DNA of 64,000 bases from CAZOZZ01 sp965247425 (GTDB taxonomy: Bacteria > Acidobacteriota > Terriglobia > 20CM-2-55-15): contig OZ252023.1 in the NCBI GenBank assembly GCA_965247425.1, forward strand, positions 62,001-126,000, written 5' to 3'. The number at the start of each line of letters is the position of its first letter. Position 1 is the first letter of the stretch. Shown here piece by piece: positions 8,035 through 16,724 of the stretch. The position numbers and the translations under genes are program-made. The notes under the pieces are model-generated. The model was given only the letters and a program-made list of their open reading frames with translations. It was not told the DNA's origin and searched no databases.

Positions 8035-8520
8035 ATGCAAAACGAAGACTACGGACAACATCACCCATCGGGCTCAGACATCGATCTGACCAACTTCGAG
8101 GACGACTATACCGGCGCCGAGGTTGAAGACCGCGAGTTCGAGCCCGTCCCGGACGGCAAGTACCAGGTCAACGTCGAGCAGGTGGAGCTGGTGCGGGCGA
8201 AGAGCTCGGGCAAGCCAATGCTCAAGTGGACCCTGCGCATCCTCGCTCCCCGGTTCCGGGGACGCCTGCTGTGGCGCAACAACATGATCGCCAGCCGCGA
8301 GAACCTCAAGTGGCTCAAGACCGACCTGCATACCTGTGGACTGGATCTCGAGAAGCTCTCCGATCTGTACAAGCAGGTGGGCCAGTTGAGGGGCGTCAAG
8401 CTCGAAGTGACCAAGCGGGCGAATGGGGACTTCGAAAACGTTTACTTCAACCGGCGCCTCGTGCTCGAGAACGACGAGGCCAATGAAACGGAAGCCCAGG
8501 ATGAGCTCGCACCGTTCTAA
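8035..8520 (+). CDS. DUF669-family phage protein (possible single-strand DNA-binding role)
   Basis: A 161-residue protein preceded by GGAGG six bases before ATG 8035. After an acidic N-terminus (NFEDDYTGAEVEDREFE) it shows the DUF669 pattern: VPDGKYQVNVEQVELVRAKSSGKPMLKWTLRIL, here VPDGKYQVNVEQVEL then GKPMLKWTLRIL, RGRLLWRNNM, and LKWLKTDLHTCGLDLEKLSDL. DUF669 proteins occur beside Sak4-like ATPases and nucleases in phage replication modules and are thought to bind single-stranded DNA. The C-terminal acidic tail (ENDEANETEAQDELAPF) resembles the protein-interaction tails of single-strand binding proteins, which supports but does not prove that role. Confidence 0.8.
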   Translation: MQNEDYGQHHPSGSDIDLTNFEDDYTGAEVEDREFEPVPDGKYQVNVEQVELVRAKSSGKPMLKWTLRILAPRFRGRLLWRNNMIASRENLKWLKTDLHTCGLDLEKLSDLYKQVGQLRGVKLEVTKRANGDFENVYFNRRLVLENDEANETEAQDELAPF

Positions 8521-9007
8521 CCGGCCTCGGCCGGGAGCTGAGCGGCAGGCAGGGACGGATCGAATCACGGTTGTCGTCGACACACGGGAACAGGAGCCCT
8601 ACCCCTTCGATTCCGAAGGCGTGACGGCCACTCGCCGGGCCCTGCCCGCTGGGGACTACTCGCTGGATGGATGGGAGGACCGGGTGGCGGTCGAGCGCAA
8701 GACACTCGAAGACCTGGTCTCGACCGTCATTCGTTCCCGGAAGCGGTTCCACAAGGAGCTGGAGTGTCTGGCCGGGTACAGCTTCGCCTGCATCGTGGTC
8801 GAAGCCAACCTCGGCGACATCCTGACCGAACAGTACCGCTCCGGAGCCCATCCCAACGCCGTGCTCGGCTCGGTTTTATCGATCGTCGTCGACTTTCGTA
8901 TTCCGGTCTTTTTCTGCTCGGACCGCCAGGGGGCCCGGGCGTTTGTCGAGGGCTACTTGCGCGGGGTCCATCGAATCGCATCGACACAATGGGAACCACA
9001 ACTCTAA
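8501..9007 (+). CDS. ERCC4-domain structure-specific nuclease
   Basis: A 168-residue protein made almost entirely of an ERCC4 (XPF-type) nuclease domain: VVDTREQEPYPF, LPAGDYSL, and the active-site motif VERKTLEDLV. The later part (FACIVVEANLGDIL, then AVLGSVLSIVVDFRIPVFFC) completes the fold. No helix-hairpin-helix tail is present. I chose ATG 8501, which overlaps the DUF669 gene by 20 bases; ATG 8483 is also possible. The first ~20 residues are basic and low-complexity. Such small ERCC4 proteins are common in phage recombination clusters, where they would cut branched DNA. Confidence 0.85.
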   Translation: MSSHRSNRPRPGAERQAGTDRITVVVDTREQEPYPFDSEGVTATRRALPAGDYSLDGWEDRVAVERKTLEDLVSTVIRSRKRFHKELECLAGYSFACIVVEANLGDILTEQYRSGAHPNAVLGSVLSIVVDFRIPVFFCSDRQGARAFVEGYLRGVHRIASTQWEPQL

Positions 9008-11190
9008 CGACAGCATTAATCAAGGTTCGCGGACGGATCGACGCGGTCTACTACGCCGGCGCACGATTCTCGGCGGGCCGCCTGATCACTCTAGCCGGCA
9101 ATGAAATTTCCTTCGCCGGCAAACTCCACGCCCGCGAGCAGGATCAGGTCGTTCTCGAGGGCCGCTGGGTCACCCATCCCAAGTACGGGCGCCAGCTCGA
9201 GGTCGAGACGCTTGCCTACAACCTCGAACTCGACGCCGACGGCCTGGCCCACTATCTGGCCCACCACCCAGACATCAAGGGGATCGGCCCGGTCAAGGCA
9301 AAGCGGATCGCCGAACGCTTCAGTAAAGATTTCGACCGCATCATCGTTGAGGAACCGGAAACGGTCGCCGAGGCCGCGCGACTGCCCCTGGCGACGGTCG
9401 AGCGGCTGCGGGAGGAGTGGCAAAAGACCCGGCAGGTCAACGGTGCGCTGACTCAGCTGGCGGCTTACGGCCTCACCCACCATCAAGTGACGAGTCTGGT
9501 CGAGAAGCTCGGCAACGATGCCCTCGGCCTCCTCCAAGACGATCCCTATCTCATCGTTCGGGAAATCCCCGGCTTCGGCTTCAAGCGGGTCGACCAGATC
9601 GCCCGCCGCATGGGGACGGCCAAGGACGATCCGTCCCGCATCCGCGCCGGCATTCTCGACTGCGTCACTTCGGCATTAGGCCAAGGGGATTGCTGGATCG
9701 AGTTCGAGGAGCTGATCGAGCGGGCCAACGCGCTGCTCGTCATGGACACGCTGGACAGCCGTGACTACATCGAGCAGTGGCTTAAATCCCTCACCGATGA
9801 CGGCACGCTCTCCTGTGCCTCCCATAGCAGTCGTTTCCTGGTGGCCCGACCGTTCATTCGCAGGATGGAGGAGGATCTGGCCAAGACGCTCGATCAGGGC
9901 GAGGCGGACAACCCGCATTTCCCCGAGCCGGAGGACCTGCCCGATCTCATCGACGAGCTGGCGCCGACGCTCCTTCCGGGCCAGCGCGAGGCCGTCCTGA
10001 CGGCGCTCTCTCACTCCATCACGCTGATCAGCGGGGGAGCGGGGAGCGGCAAGTCCTACACCGTGGCGGCGCTGCGGGAGATCTACGCCGAGGAGGGCCT
10101 CGAAGTCATCCTGGCCGCACCGACCGGCAAGGCGGCCCAGCGGCTTGAGGAGCTCTGCGGCCGTGAGGCCAGCACCCTCCACCGGCTGCTCGAATTCGAT
10201 GGCAAGTCGTTCTCCCGCGGACCTCACGACCCCATCATTGCCGACGTCGTCATCGTCGACGAGGTGTCGATGGTCGACGTGCCGCTGGCCTGGCACCTGT
10301 TCCGATCCATCCATCTCAAACGCACGGCCGTGGTGCTGGTGGGGGATCACAACCAGCTGCCGCCCGTGGGTCCGGGCAACCTGCTGCGCGATCTGGTCGA
10401 GAGCCGGGCGGTACCCACCGTTGTGCTCGACCAGGTGGTCCGCCAGGCCGGGGTGCTGAAGGAGAACAGCATTGCCGTGCTCAAAGGCCAGGTTCGCAAG
10501 ACCAGTGAGCGGGAGGCCTCGGGCCGGCGCGCCTGGTACCTGGTCGATCAGTTCACCGATCCAGACCACGCGCAGCACTTCCTGCTCAAGCTGTTCGAGA
10601 CCGCGCTTTCCGAGCGCCTCGGGTTTCATCTCCGGGACGACATTCAGGTGCTGACGCCGACCCACAAGGGTCCGCTCGGCGCCCGTGCGCTCAACCTGGC
10701 GCTGCAACGGCTCATCCAGGCCAAGCTCTGGGGGGTCGAGGCGCCGGCGCCCAATCCGGGACGTCGGCCCCAGCTGTTGGTTCACGACAAGGTCATCCAG
10801 ACCCGCAACAACTACACGCTCGGCGTGATGAACGGAGCCGTCGGCACCGTTACCGAGGTGGGCACCGACGGCTCGCTGCGTGTCGCGTTTGACGGCAGGC
10901 CGGTCAGAATCAAACCCGGCTCGCCGAACAAGGCCGACATTGAACTGGCCTACGCGCTCACCATCCACAAGGCACAAGGCTCGGAGTTCCCGTGCGCCGT
11001 CGTCATTGTCCACAAGTCCCACTCCTTTATGCACCACCGCAATCTCTTCTACACCGGCGTCACCCGGGCCAAGGAGGCGGTCGTCATCGTCGGGGATCAC
11101 TGGGGCATCGCCAACTGCGCCAAGAAGCGCCATCTGGATGCGCGCAAGACCTTTCTCTCCCTGCTGCTCAGCTCAGGGGGCGCTCTATGA
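8989..11190 (+). CDS. RecD-like (RecD2-type) SF1B helicase
   Basis: A 733-residue 5'-to-3' helicase. An N-terminal OB-like region and helix-hairpin-helix repeats (IKGIGPVKAKRIAERF, about 97; IPGFGFKRVDQIARRMG, about 197) precede the motor. Walker A is SGGAGSGKSYT (about residue 349), motif II is VVIVDEVSMVD, motif III is LVGDHNQLPPVGPGNLL, and motifs V-VI are YALTIHKAQGSEFP and LFYTGVTRAKE. The order matches RecD2/TraA-type helicases not bound to RecBC. The start at ATG 8989 overlaps the ERCC4 gene by 19 bases and the stop overlaps the methyltransferase start (ATGA). A 485-residue open frame on the opposite strand is a shadow. Confidence 0.9.
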   Translation: MGTTTLTTALIKVRGRIDAVYYAGARFSAGRLITLAGNEISFAGKLHAREQDQVVLEGRWVTHPKYGRQLEVETLAYNLELDADGLAHYLAHHPDIKGIGPVKAKRIAERFSKDFDRIIVEEPETVAEAARLPLATVERLREEWQKTRQVNGALTQLAAYGLTHHQVTSLVEKLGNDALGLLQDDPYLIVREIPGFGFKRVDQIARRMGTAKDDPSRIRAGILDCVTSALGQGDCWIEFEELIERANALLVMDTLDSRDYIEQWLKSLTDDGTLSCASHSSRFLVARPFIRRMEEDLAKTLDQGEADNPHFPEPEDLPDLIDELAPTLLPGQREAVLTALSHSITLISGGAGSGKSYTVAALREIYAEEGLEVILAAPTGKAAQRLEELCGREASTLHRLLEFDGKSFSRGPHDPIIADVVIVDEVSMVDVPLAWHLFRSIHLKRTAVVLVGDHNQLPPVGPGNLLRDLVESRAVPTVVLDQVVRQAGVLKENSIAVLKGQVRKTSEREASGRRAWYLVDQFTDPDHAQHFLLKLFETALSERLGFHLRDDIQVLTPTHKGPLGARALNLALQRLIQAKLWGVEAPAPNPGRRPQLLVHDKVIQTRNNYTLGVMNGAVGTVTEVGTDGSLRVAFDGRPVRIKPGSPNKADIELAYALTIHKAQGSEFPCAVVIVHKSHSFMHHRNLFYTGVTRAKEAVVIVGDHWGIANCAKKRHLDARKTFLSLLLSSGGAL

Positions 11191-12623
11191 AAACGGTGGT
11201 CCACAAGCGCGCGATACCGCTATGGGGCGACTTCGAATCGCTGCGGGTCCGGCACCTTCGCCGGTTCTCCATCCCCACGCCGCAGGTCATCGTCGGTGGC
11301 ACGCCGTGCCAATCATTCTCGGTGGCCGGTTTGCGCCAGGGGCTGGCCGATGAGCGCGGCAACCTGACCCTGGCCTTCGTGAGGTTTACCAATGCAGTTG
11401 ACAATCTTCGACGCCATCTTGGCAAAGACGGTCCCCTCGTCGTCTGGGAAAACGTCCCCGGCATCTTCAGTTCCCGAGACAACGCCTTCGGGTGCTTTCT
11501 TGCAGGCCTGGCTGGATCTGATCGGCCCCTCGTTTCGAGCCGACGATGGACAGACGCGGGTGTGGTTGCTGGACCCCGCCGGACAATCGGATGGCGGTGC
11601 CTCGATGCCCAATATTTCGGCCTGGCCCAACGCCGCAAACGTGTGTTCGTTGTCGCAAGTCCTCGAGGTGGGAGCATCCATCCCGGCCAGATACTTCTTG
11701 AGTCCGAAGGCGTGCGCCGGGATACTCCGCCGCGCCGAGAGGCGGGGGAAGAAGTTGCCGGAACATTTACGGCTCGCTCTCGAGCGGGTGGCGGACTCGG
11801 CAGCGACTTCGAATGTTCGGGCGGGGTCGTCTCACAAGCCCTAACCGCTTCGGCCCAGCGGCACGACCCGACGCGCCAGACCTACATCGCGCACACCCTG
11901 CGCGGCAAGGGGTTCGACGCCAGCGAAGACGGTACCGGGCGGGGGACACCCCTCGTCGCGGTCGCGGACCCCAACCAGGTCACCAGTCCCGAGAACCGCA
12001 GCAACCCCAGCCCGGAGCTCTGCCACAGGTTACCGAAATCCGCCGCGACGACGCTGCCCGTCGCCTTCGGATGCAAAGACCTCGCGCCGTCGGCCACCGT
12101 GAATTTGGCGCCGACCCTGCGTTCGATGCCGAGCCGCAAGGGACACGAAAACGGCGGAGGCCAGGTGGCGGTGGCCGTGGCCATCCGAGGCCGCCAGGGT
12201 GGAGCGAGTGCCGAGTGTTCCGAGTTGCCATCGGCCTTGCGCGCTTCGCAAGGCGGAGCCGACAAGGCGCACGTTCTTGATGCGATGCGCGTCCGCCGTC
12301 TGACTCCCGTGGAATGCGAGCGGTTAATGGGTTTCCCGGACAACTACACCGCCATTTCCGGCGCCGCCGACGGTCCCCGCTACCGCGCACTCGGCAACTC
12401 CATGGCGGTTCCCATCGTGCGCTGGATCGGGGAACGCCTGGTCGCGGCCCTGGGAGGGCCGTTCACCTTTCTTTCTGTCTGCAGCGGCATCGAGGCGGTC
12501 AGCGCCGCTTGGGCGCCGCTCGGCTGCGCGCCCCTGCTGTATGTGGAGATTGACCCCTTCGCCCGCCGCTTGTTGGAGGAGCGGTGGGGAGCGCGGGTGG
12601 CCGGTAAGGAGCACCCACTATGA
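11187..12623 (+). CDS. C5 DNA methyltransferase with circularly permuted motif order
   Basis: A 478-residue DNA (cytosine-5) methyltransferase. The catalytic motif IV (VIVGGTPCQSFSVAG) is near residue 37, motif VI (WENVPG) near 91, motif VIII (AQRRKRVFVV) near 150, and motifs IX-X (RVRRLTPVECERLMGFPDNY, RALGNSMAVPIV) near 368-412. The SAM-binding motif I (FLSVCSGIEAVSAAW, followed by VEIDPFA) stands at about 426-455, at the extreme C-terminus and not at the N-terminus. The N-terminal AIPLWGDFESL resembles what normally follows motifs I-III. ATG 11187 overlaps the helicase stop and has AGGGGG upstream; the stop overlaps the primase start. It probably protects element DNA. The variable region is long and holds the GTGRGTPLV segment typical of phage enzymes. 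Confidence 0.85.
   Translation: MKTVVHKRAIPLWGDFESLRVRHLRRFSIPTPQVIVGGTPCQSFSVAGLRQGLADERGNLTLAFVRFTNAVDNLRRHLGKDGPLVVWENVPGIFSSRDNAFGCFLAGLAGSDRPLVSSRRWTDAGVVAGPRRTIGWRCLDAQYFGLAQRRKRVFVVASPRGGSIHPGQILLESEGVRRDTPPRREAGEEVAGTFTARSRAGGGLGSDFECSGGVVSQALTASAQRHDPTRQTYIAHTLRGKGFDASEDGTGRGTPLVAVADPNQVTSPENRSNPSPELCHRLPKSAATTLPVAFGCKDLAPSATVNLAPTLRSMPSRKGHENGGGQVAVAVAIRGRQGGASAECSELPSALRASQGGADKAHVLDAMRVRRLTPVECERLMGFPDNYTAISGAADGPRYRALGNSMAVPIVRWIGERLVAALGGPFTFLSVCSGIEAVSAAWAPLGCAPLLYVEIDPFARRLLEERWGARVAGKEHPL
11392..11844 (+). CDS. Phage-type small protein encoded in an alternative frame inside the methyltransferase gene
   Basis: A 150-residue open frame lying wholly inside the methyltransferase gene in another reading frame. 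It has its own ribosome-binding site (GAGGT at 11,380, seven bases before ATG 11,392). The C-terminal part SLSQVLEVGASIPARYFLSPKACAGILRRAERRGKKLP, quoted here as ARYFLSPKACAGILRRAE and RRGKKLPEHLRLALE, resembles from memory a conserved tail in phage hypothetical proteins. The N-terminus (MQLTIFDAILAKTVPSSSGKTS) also has the form of that family. The same DNA encodes motifs VI and VIII of the methyltransferase, so both frames look used. Function unknown. Confidence 0.55.
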   Translation: MQLTIFDAILAKTVPSSSGKTSPASSVPETTPSGAFLQAWLDLIGPSFRADDGQTRVWLLDPAGQSDGGASMPNISAWPNAANVCSLSQVLEVGASIPARYFLSPKACAGILRRAERRGKKLPEHLRLALERVADSAATSNVRAGSSHKP

Positions 12624-15271
12624 GCAACACACCCACCGGAAACGTCCAGGAATACTACCGCCAGATCACCGAGGTCGACATCCATCTCGTGGCTCGCGAG
12701 CTCCTCGGTCCCCGCATTGTCGAGGAAAACGGCCGCCTCCTGCAGTGCGACTGCCCCAACCACAAAAGCACGAGCCGCCGGTCGCTGCACATCTGGCTCG
12801 ACAAGCAGGGCTTCTTTTGCCATGCCTGCCGCAAGGGTGGCGACGTGCTGCAGTTGGTCGAGTTCATCCAATCCAGGACCGTCACCGCCGGGCGATCCGG
12901 TCCCATGCCGGAGACCCACAAACGGGCCCGCGACTATCTAGCCGCCAAGGCCTCCCTGCCGCCGCTCGGTCAGTACGGGCTTTCCCCCGAGCAACTGAAG
13001 AAGATCGAGGCCGAGCGCAAGCTGGAGGTGCGGGTCGGGGAAGCCCTGACCGCTTTGGCGGAGTTCTATCACCGCCGGCTCAAGGAAGCGCCCAAAGTCT
13101 TGGAGTGGTTACATGCCCACTACGGGATCTCCGGCGAGACCATCGATTCGCTCCAAATCGGCTTTGCCGCCAACGGCGGCTGCAAGGACGAAGGTAAGGA
13201 ATACAAGGGCGTCCTTTCCGCCCTGACCAAGAGAAAGGACCCCTTCAAGCTGCGCGAGCTGGCCGCCACCGGCGCCTTTAATCCAACCAGCCAGGACAGC
13301 TTGTACCCCTTCTTCGATCAGCGCCTCATCTTCCCCTACTGGAGCCATGGCCGGGTGGTCTTCATGATCGGACGCCAGACGCCCTGGACGCCCGACAACA
13401 AGTATGAGCGCGGCCGCAAATACAAGAAGCTTCGGGTCCACAAGGACGACCATAAGAACGACTACATCGCCCCCTCGATCAACAACAGCCACCTCTATAA
13501 CGAAGACTGCCTGTTGACCCGGCCCGAGCGCGTCATCATCACCGAGGGGGTGACCGACTGCATCGCGCTGATGGAGCGCGGCTTTCCGGTCGTCTCCCCG
13601 GTCACGGTGCACATCCGAGAATCAGACTGGAGCCGCCTGCTGCCCAAGCTCCAGGGCGTAAAGACGGTTTACATCTGCCAGGACAACGAGATCTCGGAGG
13701 TGGGCCTGAACGGCGCACTCAAGACCGCAAGCGTCCTCACCGGGCACAAGATCGAGACGAAACTGGTCGTCCTCCCGTTGGATGAGAAACAGCAACAAGC
13801 CAGACGCGAGCTACGGGAACGCTTCGATCTGGATGCGGCCGTCGGAGCGGGAGATCTCCCTAAACACCTCGACGGCCGCGCTCCCAAAGACATGGAGGAA
13901 GCCGGACGTCTGCTGGCCGCAGCCAAGATCGATGTCAACGACTACTTCGCTTCCGGCCACACGGCCAAGGAGTTCGAAACGTTGCTCGGCGAGGCCACGA
14001 CACCGTTGGAGTTCGGCATCGACCGGCTGCCCACCGATGTCGCCGAATCAGCACGTAACCAGCTGCTCGAACCGATCCTGCGCGAGGTGGCGGCGCTGTC
14101 ACCCCTGGAGCAGAGCAGCTACCTGAAGCGCATCCAGGAGCGATTTGGCAAGTCGAACCTGTCACTCACCACGCTGCGCGCCCAGGTGAAAGCCCTGCAA
14201 AAGGAGCGAAAAGCGCAGGCCCAACAAGAGCAACACCGCGAGAAACATCTTACCAATGCGCCGGCCGGCTCCTGCCGGGCCCGAATCAATGAGGTGTTGA
14301 TGAAGACCCCGGTTGGGCAGACCCCCGATTACACCAAGGTCGCCGAGGCCGCCTACCAGTGGTTTACCGATCACGGCGCCGCGCAGTTCTTCTTCACCCG
14401 CCACGGCGAACCGTTCCTGCACTTCGACAACGCCATCTACTGGATGGACTCGGCCGACCGGGGCCGCAAGCGTCAGTACGCGGCCATGCTGTACAAGCAA
14501 ACCGGCCTGGTGCCGACCTCCTACGGCGGCCGCACCTTCTTCGAGGTCCTGCCCAACCTGGCCCTGATCCACGGGCAGATGCGCGACCACTTCTCCTGGC
14601 TCCACACCGACGTCCCCAAACACACGGTGTACTTCAACCTCAACCGGATGGGCTTCATCTTGCGCGAGCCGTCAAGGATGACGCCGTCGTCGTTGCCGCC
14701 GTTTTTGAGGATCTCGATCCCGTCGGGCGTGATCTTGACGATCTCATGGGCGTCGTTGTTCCAGCTGGATCGTCAGAAAAACGGGATAACGAAAGCCGGC
14801 ATAGGGAGAGTAGACGCCGATCCGCGTCGTTTGATGAAGCTCGGGTACCGACTCCGGGTCTCCCATCAACTTGAAGGCGCCGGCCACCGCCTGGCAGAAG
14901 GCCGTGCGGTCCAATTCGTAGACAGTAATGTCGGACGGCTTCAGCGCAAAGCTCTCGCAATCACATCCACAGCGACAGACCGCTACCCCGGATGGATCAC
15001 CAATCGGAGAATCGATCGGTGTTCGGATACGAGAAGCGATTTGCGGCGAGACTTGGAGCTGAGAGTGAGCGAGCCGTGGACATTGGCGGATTTTGAGCCT
15101 GTGACACGGCGACATTTGGCGGGAGATCGGCATGAATGGGCGAGTGCAGGCAGGCCTCGCCGGGAGGCAGATGAGAGGCGCTGTTTTTCGGATCTGAAGG
15201 TTCGGTGTCGTCAGCAACGAAGCGGAATTGATTGCAGGTTTCTCACTATGAGAGCAAAGACGTCGGCATAG
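12620..15271 (+). CDS. Primase/helicase-like replication protein, 3' end broken by inversion and IS1380
   Basis: The genuine coding part is about 12,620-14,643 (~674 residues). It starts with a CHC2-type zinc finger (CPNH at 45-48, CHAC at 67-70) followed by KGGDVLQLVEF, as in DnaG-like primases, and then a Toprim-like domain (RVIITEGVTDCIALM near 303, VYICQDNE near 353). A helical linker and a second domain (AAQFFFTRHGEPFLHFDNAIYWMD) follow. After HTVYFNL the frame reads into a 117-base segment lying backwards, then into antisense of another gene and into IS1380, up to a stop at 15,271. The C-terminal helicase portion is missing. The start overlaps the methyltransferase stop (ATGA). It was probably the element's replication initiator/primase and is now unlikely to be functional. 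Confidence 0.75.
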   Translation: MSNTPTGNVQEYYRQITEVDIHLVARELLGPRIVEENGRLLQCDCPNHKSTSRRSLHIWLDKQGFFCHACRKGGDVLQLVEFIQSRTVTAGRSGPMPETHKRARDYLAAKASLPPLGQYGLSPEQLKKIEAERKLEVRVGEALTALAEFYHRRLKEAPKVLEWLHAHYGISGETIDSLQIGFAANGGCKDEGKEYKGVLSALTKRKDPFKLRELAATGAFNPTSQDSLYPFFDQRLIFPYWSHGRVVFMIGRQTPWTPDNKYERGRKYKKLRVHKDDHKNDYIAPSINNSHLYNEDCLLTRPERVIITEGVTDCIALMERGFPVVSPVTVHIRESDWSRLLPKLQGVKTVYICQDNEISEVGLNGALKTASVLTGHKIETKLVVLPLDEKQQQARRELRERFDLDAAVGAGDLPKHLDGRAPKDMEEAGRLLAAAKIDVNDYFASGHTAKEFETLLGEATTPLEFGIDRLPTDVAESARNQLLEPILREVAALSPLEQSSYLKRIQERFGKSNLSLTTLRAQVKALQKERKAQAQQEQHREKHLTNAPAGSCRARINEVLMKTPVGQTPDYTKVAEAAYQWFTDHGAAQFFFTRHGEPFLHFDNAIYWMDSADRGRKRQYAAMLYKQTGLVPTSYGGRTFFEVLPNLALIHGQMRDHFSWLHTDVPKHTVYFNLNRMGFILREPSRMTPSSLPPFLRISIPSGVILTISWASLFQLDRQKNGITKAGIGRVDADPRRLMKLGYRLRVSHQLEGAGHRLAEGRAVQFVDSNVGRLQRKALAITSTATDRYPGWITNRRIDRCSDTRSDLRRDLELRVSEPWTLADFEPVTRRHLAGDRHEWASAGRPRREADERRCFSDLKVRCRQQRSGIDCRFLTMRAKTSA
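14644..14760 (-). other. Inverted segment of the primase-like gene
   Basis: Read on the minus strand these 117 bases encode NNDAHEIVKITPDGIEI, then LKNGGNDDGVILDGS and RKMKPIR, which is the kind of sequence expected directly after HTVYFNL of the primase-like protein. The segment therefore looks flipped in place, with breakpoints near 14,644 and 14,760. Only very short complementary bases (AAC/GTT) flank it. Confidence 0.55.
14744..14986 (-). pseudogene. 3' part of a minus-strand gene split by IS1380 copy 1
   Basis: Minus-strand coding sequence CRCGCDCESFALKPSD, VYELDRTAFCQAVAGAFKLMG, IGVYSPYAGFRYPVFLTIQLE (given as pieces). When IS1380 copy 1 and one CTAC duplication are removed, it joins in frame to the 5' part at 16,725-16,944 (DDTVA then VCRCGCDC). 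The joined protein has a dense Cys/His cluster (HPCM, GGCGCAH, CRCGCDC), suggesting metal binding. The 3' end is lost at the inverted primase segment near 14,760, and the frame stops at 14,744. Family not recognised. Confidence 0.55.
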
Positions 15272-16724
15272 GGATAGGCCTCCGACATCGAGATCCAGAC
15301 GTTGCGGACCGTGAGGCGGATACGCGCACCGATCTTAAGAAGCTTCAGACGGATGGTTCCGCATTGGGCATGGGCCATCGCGGTATCTTTGAGACCGAGA
15401 CGACGCAACGCCTGCATAAGCATGTAGGCGGCTGAGGACAGATACAGTCGGAGCTGATTGGCGCGCATGGTTCCCGCACTGGTGCGGTCGGCAAATAGAT
15501 CCAGTTGCTGTTCTTTGATCCGGTTCTCCATGTCGCCGCGTGCGCAATAGAAATCTTCGTAGAGCGCTTGGGCTCCGAGTCGTTCCGGTGGCAGTGAGGT
15601 CACCACGAATCGGGGATTGGCGCCCTTGGCCAGGAACTCGGCTTTGCCAACAACGCGACGAGTGCGGCTCCAGCTCTTTCGAGTCCGGTACAGGAAATCC
15701 TTAAACACTCGTGCCGATTTCCCAGTGGTCTGAAACTCCGCTTCAGCCTGAATCATCTGGTCAGCGATCTCTCGCTTGAGGCGGTCGTTCTTGGCCAACC
15801 CCATCACATAATCGACCTGGTGGGTTTCACACCAGTCCAGTAATGCATCCCGGCAGAATCCGGAATCGGCCCGAATGATGATCGACACGTCCGGCCAGCT
15901 CTGACGGATCTGGCCGACGATACGTTCCAATTCATCGACTGATCCTGCCGCCCCATCGATATTGGACGGGCGCAGCCGAGCGCACAACAGATGCTCTCCA
16001 CAGAAGATGTACAAGGGCAGATAGCAGTAGTTGCGGTAGTAGCCGTGAAAGAACCGGCCTTCCTGTTGACCATGGATCGGATCATCGGTCGCGTCCAGAT
16101 CCAGAACGATCTCTTCGGGCGCCGTGTTGTCATGGGCTGCCACAAACGCATCGACCATCCAACGATCGATCTTGTCCCCATCCATAGCGATCTTCTTGTA
16201 CCGCTCCTGGTCGCCGACTTCGGCGCCGGTCAACTCCAATCGGTTTAGCGTACTCTTGCCCGCCAACGCCTTTCCCCAGTCGCCGGCCTGTCGTCGATTC
16301 GTTCCCAGCGGATCCGCTTTGTCCACCGCCAACGCAAGCATCGGGTCGGTCCGTAACTGATCGTGATCGTTCAGGTCTTCATATCCCAGGCACAGCCCGT
16401 AGACCCGCTGTCCCAACAGCTCCTTCACGGTGTGTTCGATCAACCGTTGGTCGCGATGATCGCTAAAACACCCCGCCAATCCATCGATCAAACCGGTCCG
16501 CTTTTCGACTTCACGCAGCAGCAGAACTCCAGCGTCAGACGTGATCTTGCCGCCGTCGAAACGCGCCTTCATTTTTCGTTGAAGAAGTCCGTGAAATTCG
16601 AACGTGGTTTGTTTACACTCTGTACTCATAAGGGCCGCCTCCGTTTGGTTTCTGAACCGTTCTCGACAAACGATTTATGCCAAACAGGGCGGCCTTTTCT
16701 GGTCCTTTCGGTGATTTATGCGGG
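14987..16724 (-). mobile_element. IS1380-family insertion sequence, copy 1
   Basis: 1738 bp. Imperfect terminal inverted repeats start CCCGGATGGATCACC on the left and CCCGCATAAATCACC on the right. Flanked by the 4-base duplication CTAC (14,983-14,986 and 16,725-16,728). It carries one transposase on the minus strand. Compared with copies 2 and 3 I see one base change inside the transposase gene (A at about 16,251 where the others have G). It interrupts a Cys-rich gene of the island. Confidence 0.9.
15211..16629 (-). CDS. IS1380-family DDE transposase, copy 1
   Basis: A 472-residue transposase identical in predicted protein to the two other copies in the window. The N-terminal FDGGKITSDAGVLLLREVEKRTGL and LGYEDLNDHDQLRTDP (pieces) are hallmarks of the IS1380 family. 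The DDE triad fits Asp in VLDLDATDDP, Asp in IIRADSGFCRD, and Glu in RGDMENRIKEQ. About 220 bases of non-coding DNA separate the stop from the left end of the element. It catalyses cut-and-paste movement with 4-bp target duplication. Intact, so probably active. Confidence 0.92.
   Translation of the reverse strand: MSTECKQTTFEFHGLLQRKMKARFDGGKITSDAGVLLLREVEKRTGLIDGLAGCFSDHRDQRLIEHTVKELLGQRVYGLCLGYEDLNDHDQLRTDPMLALAVDKADPLGTNRRQAGDWGKALAGKSTLNRLELTGAEVGDQERYKKIAMDGDKIDRWMVDAFVAAHDNTAPEEIVLDLDATDDPIHGQQEGRFFHGYYRNYCYLPLYIFCGEHLLCARLRPSNIDGAAGSVDELERIVGQIRQSWPDVSIIIRADSGFCRDALLDWCETHQVDYVMGLAKNDRLKREIADQMIQAEAEFQTTGKSARVFKDFLYRTRKSWSRTRRVVGKAEFLAKGANPRFVVTSLPPERLGAQALYEDFYCARGDMENRIKEQQLDLFADRTSAGTMRANQLRLYLSSAAYMLMQALRRLGLKDTAMAHAQCGTIRLKLLKIGARIRLTVRNVWISMSEAYPYADVFALIVRNLQSIPLRC

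Noticed and set aside
9676..11133. 485-codon open frame opposite the RecD-like helicase
   Set aside because: Antisense shadow; the plus-strand helicase motifs are unambiguous.
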